From the NCBI GenBank assembly GCA_934433135.1, contig CAKRZO010000012.1, forward strand, positions 1 to 64,000: a stretch of 64,000 bases of DNA, read 5' to 3'. Positions within the stretch are counted from its first letter, which is position 1. The number at the start of each line of letters is the position of its first letter. Under the pieces are notes generated by a model. It was not told the DNA's origin. It worked only from the letters and a program-made list of their open reading frames with translations, and did not search any database. This document shows, in pieces, positions 17,788 to 25,800 of the stretch. The position numbers and the translations under genes were made by a program. The DNA comes from an uncultured Acetatifactor sp. (GTDB lineage: Bacteria; Bacillota; Clostridia; Lachnospirales; Lachnospiraceae).

Positions 17788-18666
17788 ATGAGAGAAAAAA
17801 AGAAATTACTGCTGTCTGCAGCCGTTCTGGCGGTGAATCTTCTGCTGATATGGATGTGCGTGGAACTGTACCGTTCCAAGTACGGCCTGACAGTCACTTC
17901 CTATCAGATCAGAAGTGAAAAAATACAGGAACCTTTCCGAATTGTCCAGCTGTCGGATCTGCACAACAGCAGTTTCGGAGAAAACAATGAAAAATTGATC
18001 GAACAGATCATAAACCTTTCACCGGATTACATCTGCATGACCGGTGACATGTTCAATGCAACACAGGAATCACTGAAAGTCATTTCCAATCTGGTCAGCC
18101 GTCTGTCCGAACGGTTTCCGGTTTATTACTCTTACGGAAACCATGAAGAACAGTACCCCACCCATTTTTCTCGGGACTGGGAAGACGAACTTCGTAAGGC
18201 AGGCGCCGTGTTACTGGATTATGAATATCTTGACATCGCATCCAAGAACCTGCGCCTCGGCGGCATTTACGGCTATTGCCTGCCGGAAGAATACCTGGAG
18301 ACCGAAGAAGCCCAGGAAAAGGAATGCCGCTTTCTGAAAAAATTTCAGAATACCGATGCCTATACCATTCTGCTGTGCCATATGCCGGTCTGCTTTCTGA
18401 TGAACGGAGCACTGGAAGAGTGGAATATGGATAACGTTCTGGCAGGCCACACTCATGGCGGACAGATCCGTCTGCCCCTCATTGGTGGTCTCTATGCCCC
18501 GGATCAGGGCTGGTTCCCGGGACGGGTCTGGGGACGATTTGATGCACAGGAGCAAAACCACACCTTAATTGTTTCCAGAGGACTCGGAACTTCTTTTCAC
18601 ATTCCGCGCTTGTTTAATGTCCCGGAAATCGTGGTGATAGATTACACACCGGAGGATAAGAGATGA
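17788..18666 (+). CDS. Membrane-anchored metallophosphoesterase (YkuE-like)
   Basis: A 292-residue calcineurin-like phosphoesterase. One N-terminal membrane segment (LLLSAAVLAVNLLLIWMCV) is followed by all metal-binding blocks of the family: QLSDLHNS (D57, H59), MTGDMFN, YGNHEEQ, LCHMP and LAGHTHGGQIRLP. This pattern is the YkuE/YaeI type, proteins that act at the outer face of the membrane on lipid or cell-wall phosphate esters. The actual substrate is unknown. The stop overlaps the ATG of the next gene by four bases (ATGA), so the two are translationally coupled. Confidence 0.9.
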   Translation: MREKKKLLLSAAVLAVNLLLIWMCVELYRSKYGLTVTSYQIRSEKIQEPFRIVQLSDLHNSSFGENNEKLIEQIINLSPDYICMTGDMFNATQESLKVISNLVSRLSERFPVYYSYGNHEEQYPTHFSRDWEDELRKAGAVLLDYEYLDIASKNLRLGGIYGYCLPEEYLETEEAQEKECRFLKKFQNTDAYTILLCHMPVCFLMNGALEEWNMDNVLAGHTHGGQIRLPLIGGLYAPDQGWFPGRVWGRFDAQEQNHTLIVSRGLGTSFHIPRLFNVPEIVVIDYTPEDKR

Positions 18667-19139
18667 AGCTTTTATTTAAACAAAGATTTTTTTCCTGGTT
18701 TGACAGCTATGACATCTATGATGAAAAACAGAACGTGGTCTACGTGATAAAAGGCCAGCTTTCCTGGGGACATTGCCTGAAGATTTTCAATGCATCGGGC
18801 AGAGAAGTCGGCACCGTTAAGGAAAGAGTGTTTACCTGGCTGCCCAAATTTGAGATTTACGAAGGCGAACGCTATATCGGCTGCATCAGCAAGGAATTTT
18901 CCTTCCTAAAGCCGCGGTACAATATCGACTTCAACGGCTGGCAAGTGGAAGGCGGTTTCCTGGAATGGGATTATTCCATTACCGGACCGGCAGGGCAGGA
19001 AATTGCTTCGGTTTCCAAGGAACTGTTCCACATGACCGATACCTATGTGCTGAACATTGCCAATCCCCGGGATGCACTTCCTGTTCTCATGTTTGTCCTG
19101 GCAATCGATGCCGAAAAATGCTCCCGGAACCAGCATTAA
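18663..19139 (+). CDS. LURP-one-related / tubby-C-like protein
   Basis: A 158-residue soluble protein made of a single beta-rich domain. FFSWFDSYDIYDEKQNVVY, VGTVKERVFTWLPKFEI and IASVSKELFHMTDTYVLNI are hallmarks of the LURP-one-related (PF04525) fold, which is related to Tubby and phospholipid scramblase C-terminal domains. Many bacterial members are uncharacterised; membrane lipid binding is a reasonable guess. It is coupled to the metallophosphoesterase upstream. No terminator is obvious before the locus A promoter. Confidence 0.8.
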   Translation: MKLLFKQRFFSWFDSYDIYDEKQNVVYVIKGQLSWGHCLKIFNASGREVGTVKERVFTWLPKFEIYEGERYIGCISKEFSFLKPRYNIDFNGWQVEGGFLEWDYSITGPAGQEIASVSKELFHMTDTYVLNIANPRDALPVLMFVLAIDAEKCSRNQH

Positions 19140-19209
19140 AAAATGCATAATTAGTCACTGAATTGTCACCAAATTTAGTAATATTTATTAAAAAAATATA
19201 AATTGGTAA

Positions 19210-19238
19210 TTGACAAAAACAGGGTTGTGGTATAGTAT
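19210..19238 (+). promoter_or_regulatory. Promoter of locus A
   Basis: A consensus TTGACA (19210-19215) lies 17 bases from TAGTAT (19233-19238; TATAGT at 19231 is an alternative). It is 120 bases upstream of the PqqD-like gene and starts a leader of about 110 bases that contains the 19-bp motif shared with locus B. Confidence 0.65.
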
Positions 19239-19278
19239 TAAGAAAGGCGGTGAGGTGATTCCCTCATTGACTCTGAAA

Positions 19279-19297
19279 GTGCCGTACTTTAAGAGCA
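19279..19297 (+). promoter_or_regulatory. 19-bp motif shared by loci A and B (copy A)
   Basis: GTGCCGTACTTTAAGAGCA is found here, 62 bases before the PqqD-like ATG, and identically on the minus strand at 39699-39717, upstream of the locus B PqqD-like gene. It lies downstream of the -10 box, so it would be transcribed as leader RNA. It may be an RNA or DNA regulatory element or a leftover of a mobile or duplicated 5' flank. No copy was seen at locus C. Confidence 0.6.
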
Positions 19298-19358
19298 GCA
19301 CAGAACCTGTTTTGTGTATCGGGGTGGTATTATTGGCAAAAGGCAGGGTGAATATATT

Positions 19359-19643
19359 ATGTTAAAAGTATGCAGTGGACTGATCATGCGTGAAGTCGCG
19401 GGCGAGCATGTATTGATTCCGTATGGCGAGAAAGCCTTAGAAATACAAGGTATGATAAGTCTGTCCGAAAGCGGCGGTCTTTTGTGGAAAAAGTTACAGG
19501 ATGGCTGTACAGAAAAGGAATTGGTGCAGAAGCTTCTTGAAGAATATGAGGTAGATGAGAAAACTGCCGAGGAGGATATCCGTGCTTTCCTGGATAAACT
19601 GGAACATTTCAAAATAGTAGAAAATCAGGAGGATTGCGCATGA
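19359..19643 (+). CDS. PqqD-like peptide recognition protein (locus A)
   Basis: A 94-residue stand-alone PqqD-family (PF05402) protein, i.e. a RiPP recognition element that delivers a precursor peptide to a radical SAM enzyme. Family features: MREVAGEHVLIPYG near the start, then GMISLSESGGLLWKKLQDGCT, KELVQKLLEEYEVDEKTAEEDIRAFLDKL in the helical end. The start is placed at the ATG at 19359; upstream GTG/TTG codons add only residues without family similarity. Its last bases overlap the ATG of the next gene (ATGA). Close homologues lie at 39247-39516 and 41888-42310. Confidence 0.85.
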   Translation: MLKVCSGLIMREVAGEHVLIPYGEKALEIQGMISLSESGGLLWKKLQDGCTEKELVQKLLEEYEVDEKTAEEDIRAFLDKLEHFKIVENQEDCA

Positions 19644-20410
19644 GAAAATGTGTAATTGCAGTAATGATTTTCTTTTTGCTTTCTATAACAGGATGTAAGG
19701 CAGAACAGGAAGTTTCGGATATTACAAAAGATGTGAATTCAACTGCAGCTCTCGTTTCAAACGCTCTGGACACACGAGAGTCGAAAACAGGTTCTTCCGA
19801 TGCAGAGACAATTCTGTCAGAAGAAAGCAAAAAAAATGCAGTTGTTTCCTTTCCTTACTTATCGGAAGATGGGAAATTGGTAATACAATCTTTATTCCAG
19901 TCGAGTATTTCGAATCCTGATTGCGGCGATCAAGACGGTGAGAATATTGCATCCATTGAATTACATAACGTGTCAGAGGAATTTCTGATGAAAGCTTCTA
20001 TTGAGCTTTTGATGGCAGATGGTTCCGCTTATCATTTTGAGATTGCGGATATTCCGCCGGGAAAAAGTGTATGGGCATTTGAAACACAGAATGCCGAACT
20101 GCCCAAGGAAGCAACCTGCGAGAAAATCACCTGTGTTGCAGAATTCTGTGAGGAACAGAATGCAAGAAACGAGAAAATTCAGGCTAAGGCCGATGGAACG
20201 ATTGTAACCGTGATTAATCAGACAGACGATATTTTGACAGGATATACACTGAATTTCCACTGTCTGTTTGACGAAGATATGTATTTTGGCGGCACCGTTT
20301 ATTCCTATTCCATAGAGGAACTCCCGGTAGGAAACGCCGTGGAACTGGATGTGTCGGAATGCTACATGGGAAGTGCAGAACTGGTATCTACCATACAAAA
20401 TGATAATTAG
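19640..20410 (+). CDS. Predicted lipoprotein (locus A)
   Basis: A 256-residue secreted lipoprotein of unknown function. The signal peptide ends in a lipobox LSITGC, so Cys19 would be acylated. The mature part starts with an acidic Ser/Thr-rich linker (to about residue 75), followed by two beta-rich segments (about 80-180 and 185-256; GENIASIELHNVSEEFLMKAS, TIVTVINQTDDILTGYTLN) that resemble FxLYD-type domains. AGGAGG is seven bases upstream of the ATG. It is coupled to the PqqD-like gene by a 4-base overlap. Loci B and C have no counterpart, so it may be a locus-specific immunity, anchoring or display component (inference). Confidence 0.75.
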   Translation: MRKCVIAVMIFFLLSITGCKAEQEVSDITKDVNSTAALVSNALDTRESKTGSSDAETILSEESKKNAVVSFPYLSEDGKLVIQSLFQSSISNPDCGDQDGENIASIELHNVSEEFLMKASIELLMADGSAYHFEIADIPPGKSVWAFETQNAELPKEATCEKITCVAEFCEEQNARNEKIQAKADGTIVTVINQTDDILTGYTLNFHCLFDEDMYFGGTVYSYSIEELPVGNAVELDVSECYMGSAELVSTIQNDN

Positions 20411-20452
20411 CTATAGAATATTAGCTATAGAAAAGCAAAGGAGTTAAGCAGA

Positions 20453-20734
20453 ATGAAAAAGTATATTAAGCCGGATGCTGTAATTGAAACATTCCTTTTG
20501 AGCCAGAGCATCGCAACCTGCGGATGGGATATGAATCTGAAAAGCAAGTATGAGTGTCACGCTACAGGAGATACATCTTTGGGAAATTATGACTTAGCAT
20601 TGTTTACTGACAGTGTAGTAACCTGTGAATACATAGGCGATAATGGTGTTATAAAAGACAAAAAAGGAAATATAATCGGAGAAGAATATTGTTACGAAAA
20701 CGGTACAGGCTCTATGAGAGTTTTTAATTCCTGA
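20453..20734 (+). CDS. Four-cysteine precursor-like peptide (locus A)
   Basis: A 93-residue peptide without a signal sequence. The N-terminal part KPDAVIETFLLSQSIATCG matches the starts of the peptides at 35037 (APVVLIETYKLNQSIANHCG) and 41510 (DPRTIVQDFVPNEYVAACG). All three have exactly four cysteines; here they are C23, C35, C58 and C80. The conserved start would be the part bound by the PqqD-like protein, and the variable Cys/Gly/Asp-rich remainder the modified core. This is inference from context; the sequence fits no RiPP class I can name with certainty. AAAGGAG lies 12 bases upstream of the ATG. Its TGA overlaps the ATG of the kinase. Confidence 0.7.
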   Translation: MKKYIKPDAVIETFLLSQSIATCGWDMNLKSKYECHATGDTSLGNYDLALFTDSVVTCEYIGDNGVIKDKKGNIIGEEYCYENGTGSMRVFNS

Positions 20735-21627
20735 TGGAATTGGAATATTCTTGTAAAGTAGCGATTGCCGGCCTTACGATTGCGTTCTGTACCTGCCGGA
20801 AAGTTGAATGGCCGGAAAGCTTTCAGCCATTCAGGACAGATATGAATCCGGATTATAAAGTGTTTTTTCGTGAGACTACGCATATACCGGGACATATATC
20901 CAATCCCGTTTTTATCCGGGACAACATATTGATTACAACAGGTGAAAACCAGAACACATTCGTCAGATGGTTTCGGGATCCTGAAAAAAAGGAAGCTCCA
21001 TATGCATACTCAAGTATCGAGTTATCTTCAAAAACAGTGAATGTGTTTTTTCTGCGTACGGCAGAAAAAATGCCGGGCTATTTAGATTCCTGCTTTTCCT
21101 ATATTGCCTGGGAAAACCTGTTGATGCATGAAAAGAGGTTGCTTTTGCACTCTTCTTTTGTAGCATCACCATACGGGGGAATTCTTTTTTCCGGAGTCTC
21201 CGGAATCGGGAAGTCTACTCAGGCGGATCTGTGGTGTCGTTTTCGCGGATGTCGGTTGCTGAATGGGGATCGGACGATTCTTCATTTTGAAGACGATAGA
21301 CTGACAGGGTATGGTTCGCCTTATGCAGGCTCTTCTAAGTGCTATGTCAATGACAGTTGCACGATCCGCATCCTTGTTTTTCTACAGAAAAGCACGGAAT
21401 GCCGAGTCCGAAAGTTGCGTAAAGCAGAAGCTTTTCGTAACATTTATGCGCAGTTGACAGTAAACAGTTGGGATAAAAAGTTTGTACAATTCGCCTGTGA
21501 TATGGCAGAGCGGATTGCAGATACCATTCCTGTATACGAACTATCCTGTACACCGGATTTAAAGGCGGTGGAATTATTAGAAAAAGTGCTGCAAGGGGGA
21601 GAAGCATATGGAGAGAGAACGACCTGA
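20734..21627 (+). CDS. HPr kinase/PEPCK-fold peptide kinase-like protein (locus A)
   Basis: A 297-residue protein with a P-loop GVSGIGKS at residues 154-161 followed by TQADLW, then LLNGDRTIL and the C-terminal IPVYELSCTPDLKAVELL. This is the HprK/PEPCK-like group found in some RiPP clusters, including the lasso peptide kinases (PadeK type), where it phosphorylates the precursor peptide. Residues 1-140 are beta-rich and variable. Homologues with P-loops at equivalent positions lie at 34078-34971 and 42735-43724. The start overlaps the peptide gene stop by one base and the end overlaps the radical SAM gene by 20 bases, so expression is tightly coupled. The phosphorylated residue is unknown. 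Confidence 0.8.
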   Translation: MELEYSCKVAIAGLTIAFCTCRKVEWPESFQPFRTDMNPDYKVFFRETTHIPGHISNPVFIRDNILITTGENQNTFVRWFRDPEKKEAPYAYSSIELSSKTVNVFFLRTAEKMPGYLDSCFSYIAWENLLMHEKRLLLHSSFVASPYGGILFSGVSGIGKSTQADLWCRFRGCRLLNGDRTILHFEDDRLTGYGSPYAGSSKCYVNDSCTIRILVFLQKSTECRVRKLRKAEAFRNIYAQLTVNSWDKKFVQFACDMAERIADTIPVYELSCTPDLKAVELLEKVLQGGEAYGERTT

Positions 21628-22738
21628 AAAACAGGTTTTCGGAACCTTGACAGAATATCTCTATACCAAAGCCAGCCGCTGCAGAATTCCATTCAGCGGA
21701 ACCTTTGAACTGTCCCCGCTGTGCAACTTTTCCTGTAGGATGTGTTACGTACGGAAAACTGCCGGAGAGGTAGCCGGGCACAGTCGCCCGCTTATGACAT
21801 TGGAACAATGGCTGGAACATGCCGAAGAAGCGCAAAAATCCGGTATGCTTTATCTGCTTCTTACGGGTGGAGAGCCTTTCCTCTGGCCGAATTTCTGGAA
21901 ATTGTATGAAGCGCTTATTCATATGGGATTCCTGGTAGACATTAACACCAACGGCTCTTTGATTGATAGAGAAGTAGTTGCCCGTTTGCGGCAATTGCCG
22001 CCCCACCGCATCAATCTTACTTTATACGGTGCCTGTGAAGAGACTTATGAAAAGCTTTGTTGTGTGAAAGGAGCTTTTTCGAAAGTCGAGAAAGCGATCA
22101 CTATGCTGCAGGAGACAGGGATTCCTTTAAAATTGAATGCTTCCCTGACACCGCATAATGTAAGCGATTTGAAGCGACTGGTTACTTACGCTGAGGAAAA
22201 GGGATTGGTTCTGCAGGCGAGTACCTATATGTTCCCGCCTGTCCGGCGGGATAAAGACCAGATCGGAAAAAATGATCGTTTTACTCCATGGGAAGCTGCA
22301 AAATATCGTTTGGAATGTTTCCGGCTTCAATATGGCAATGAGCGATACCGTTCTTTCCTAAACAGCATAAAAAGCGGGTATATTCCTCCACCCGGATTAG
22401 ATGAATCCTGCGTGGATCCCCTGGATGGCAAAGTCCGCTGCAGAGCGGGAAAAGCTTCTTTCTGGATTACCTGGGACGGATTCATGACCCCGTGCGGATT
22501 AATGAATCAGCCCGCGATGGATTTAAGGAAAACAAGCTTTTCGGAAGCCTGGAACCAGTTGGTTGCGGAAAGTGATAAATTAGTGCTTTCCGGATTATGT
22601 TCACAGTGTACCAGCCAGAAAATCTGCCACCCTTGCGCCGCTATGGCAATGGCGGAGACCGGCACGACAGAAGGGATTCCTTTCTATTTGTGTGAAATGA
22701 TTCAGGCAATGAAAGAAATTGCGGATTTGGAAGCATAG
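21608..22738 (+). CDS. Radical SAM/SPASM-like peptide maturase (locus A)
   Basis: A 376-residue radical SAM protein. The [4Fe-4S] motif CNFSCRMC gives C39, C43 and C46. The core continues with LLLTGGEPFLWPNF and DINTNGSLI. The C-terminal extension has a SPASM-type cysteine pattern for auxiliary clusters: CRAGKASFWITWDG, MTPCGLMN, LCSQCTSQKICHPCAAMAMAE and YLCEM. SPASM enzymes in RiPP pathways form thioether or C-C crosslinks on peptides. AAGGGGGAGAAGCAT precedes the ATG. Homologues lie at 32898-34094 and 40307-41419; all three share the phrases YVRK/YVRL after the Cys motif and the motif TYMFPP or CYMYPA in mid-protein. Confidence 0.9.
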   Translation: MERERPEKQVFGTLTEYLYTKASRCRIPFSGTFELSPLCNFSCRMCYVRKTAGEVAGHSRPLMTLEQWLEHAEEAQKSGMLYLLLTGGEPFLWPNFWKLYEALIHMGFLVDINTNGSLIDREVVARLRQLPPHRINLTLYGACEETYEKLCCVKGAFSKVEKAITMLQETGIPLKLNASLTPHNVSDLKRLVTYAEEKGLVLQASTYMFPPVRRDKDQIGKNDRFTPWEAAKYRLECFRLQYGNERYRSFLNSIKSGYIPPPGLDESCVDPLDGKVRCRAGKASFWITWDGFMTPCGLMNQPAMDLRKTSFSEAWNQLVAESDKLVLSGLCSQCTSQKICHPCAAMAMAETGTTEGIPFYLCEMIQAMKEIADLEA

Positions 22739-22800
22739 AATAAATGCAACATTGAAATAGATGATAGAAAGTGTAAAGTAAAATCAGGAGGTAACTATTT

Positions 22801-25800
22801 ATGAAACAAAGGAAACGTATTTTATCGTTGCTCCTTGTTCTGTCTATGATGTTCAGCCTGTCTGCCACAGCAGGTGCGACCGAAATAATTCCGGCCGGCA
22901 CGGAAACAGCACAGGAAACGTCTTCTGTTGCAGAACAGAACAGTCCGGAAGAATCTTCTGTTGCGGACGTGTCCGATAATGCGGAAGTAAGCATGTCTGA
23001 CAATATTCAAGATACGGCGCAGATCCTTCCGGCAGGGTCACAGACCGTTACGGCAGATTCTTATCAGACAATTGTGCATCTGGATTGCGGACGGAAGTAT
23101 TTCAGCGTAGATTATATTAAATCCATGCTTTATACCATGGCGCAGAATGGATTTGATCAGCTGCAGCTTGCCTTTGGAAACGGCGGACTGCGGTTTATTC
23201 TGGATGACATGGATCTAAAAGATGACAATGGCAGTTTGCTCTATACCAGTGATGCTGTCAAAGCTGCTATACAGCAGGGAAATAAGAACTTCTATGATGC
23301 CGGTGACGTCAATGAGTTGACGGAAGCAGACATGAAGGCAATTATTCAGTATGCAAGTAAAGTTGGTATTGAAGTTGTTCCCTTACTGAATATGCCGGGA
23401 CACATGGATGGAATTCTCAGCTCTGATCTTTTCTCCGGTCTTAAACTTTCCGGTTCAGAGGGTTCTTTGGACTTGAATAATTCCAACACAGTTTCTTTTG
23501 GTAAAGCCCTTTTAAAGAAATATGTGGATTGGTTCAGACAGAACGGGAACAGCCAATATTTTAACTTTGGTGCTGATGAATATGGACAGGGCATTCGTAA
23601 TCCCTATATTGAATCCTCTGTTGCAAAGGTAACCTACGATCAGTTGATTAATTATATGAATGACTGTGCTGAAATTATTGAAAAAGCTTCCATGACAGCA
23701 CGGTGCTTCAACGATTTTGTATGTTATAATGGCAGAACAAGCTGTGACTTATACAAAACAGTACAGGTATGTTATTGGTCCAATCAGTGGAATGGCAGCG
23801 AATATAATACCGTTACAGCAATAAAGAATGCAGGATATCAATTGATTAATACCAACCAGAAGTGGTATTATGTTCCCAGCAAATCGGACGAATATGGTTA
23901 TGATGTCGTAAAGAGCAACTTTACAACGTTTGATGTTACTAAATTCCAAAACATTCAGTCTGGCTGGAATGCTACAAGTACTACCTATACGGAAATCCCC
24001 ACAGGAACATCCAATATAGGAGCTATGTTCTGTGTATGGTGCGATACACCGTCAGTTGATGTGGAACTGATCAAGGTACAGGAGCTGATTAAAGCGATGG
24101 CTGATGCAAATCCGGATTATTTTGTACCAAAAACGATTCCGGATGTTGAAGACAAAACAGTTACTGACAGCACAACAGGTATCAGTGTTACCGCTCCGGA
24201 ATTGACCGGTTTGACGGTTTCTGCAACTACCGCTCCGGCTATTGAAAGCAGTGATGCAGGTAAAGTTCTGGCATTTGAAATAACTCCTGATATAGATGGA
24301 AACAGATACACAGAGTCAGCTATTGTCAGAATCCCAATTCCGTCAGAATGGCCGCAGACCCAGGAACGTATTCGTGGCTATGTTGTTAATGAAGATCAAA
24401 GTCTGACACAGGATATTGCCGGTAAAGTTGAGTCCGTTGACTCTGTTAATTACTTTGTTTTTACCGTCCCTCATTTTTCCACAATCGGTCTCTACGCTCT
24501 TGCGGCTGAAACGGTTGATATATCTCTTACCGTAGGAGAAGAACAGAGTGTACCGGTACCGGATAAAGATTTAAGAGGGGAATATACTTTACAGCCTGAA
24601 GGCATTGCAGAGGTAACAGTAGTCTATAAGGAGACTCAAGGGAAAGTAGATGTAACTCCTGTCAGCTCTGTAGCAAATAATGGGAAATACTATATAAAAG
24701 TCAGTGATGGAGTATATCTCAATAAGTCCGGTAAAACTTGCACAACAGTTGAAGATGCTGCTGAATGGACATTTACAAGTGCTTACTATGGTGGCTATAA
24801 TTTAACATGTGATGGTAAGTATCTATATTATAGTAATAGTTTATCTGTAACAGATGACTCGTGGAACGCAACGAGATTCTATTTTAATAATGGCACTTTG
24901 TATGCAAATAGGAGTGGGCGAAATGGCCGTTATACTTATTCCAATCCTATTGGCTCTCCTGTAACAATTTCCAAGACTGCTCCTGCAAAGGAAAGTACCC
25001 TCACTTTCAAAGGCTTGGCAGTTGGAGATGCAAGCGTGGAAATTGGTGGTATCAAGTATATAATTCATGTATCACCGGTTGATCTTGGTAAAGTGACTCT
25101 TCCTGTAAACCTGTGGATTACTAACACTGGTGTGGTACCGACAGGATGGAGTTCCACTACAGCTAACTTTAACTATACGGATACAGACGGTAACCGCCGT
25201 AGTATCTATACCTTAAAAGCTTCTCTGAATGGTGTCAATACAGTAAATGGTATTGAATTAAGCAGTATTCTGCCTGCATTAAGCGGCACGGCTAAAAGCT
25301 GGGATGGCAACACTTATGACGTTGTATACTGGAAGAGCGCCTACCATTCAAATGCCAGTCGGCAGTCTACTGACGGATGGACCAACAATTCCCATTTAGG
25401 TATAACCTTCAGGTATATTCGTTATTGGGATAATACCTGGGCATATTCCATTGATGGAAATGAGTGGATTGCTATAAGCAATGTAGGGGCTGAAGCAGCT
25501 GATACAACTAAAAATCAGGTAAATATCTGGTATCGTCAGAAGACAACCGTAACAACGGAAGTTGAAACCCAGATTGTTGACTGGGGACCTTTGTCATTCT
25601 CTGCCAATCAGTGTCTTTTGGATTTTGCAGTGAAATATGAGTCAGGTGAAGTAACTCCGACATCTTTCCCTGCTGCCAATAAAACCATTGGTTTTGATTG
25701 CCCGACTGACCAGACGGTACCTTTAGGAAATGGCTACGTAGTTAAAGACACAGATGGATCTTACTATAGAACCGTCTATGGAATTGCAGGTGTGGAAACG

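Noticed and set aside
19256..19369. A possible leader peptide starting at GTG upstream of the locus A PqqD-like gene
   Set aside because: Only VPYFKS is shared with locus B and the B frame has no start codon, so translation is not supported.
20453..20734. SCIFF/ranthipeptide or lasso precursor assignment
   Set aside because: The peptide lacks the dense C-terminal Cys cluster of SCIFF peptides, and no lasso cyclase or protease gene is present.
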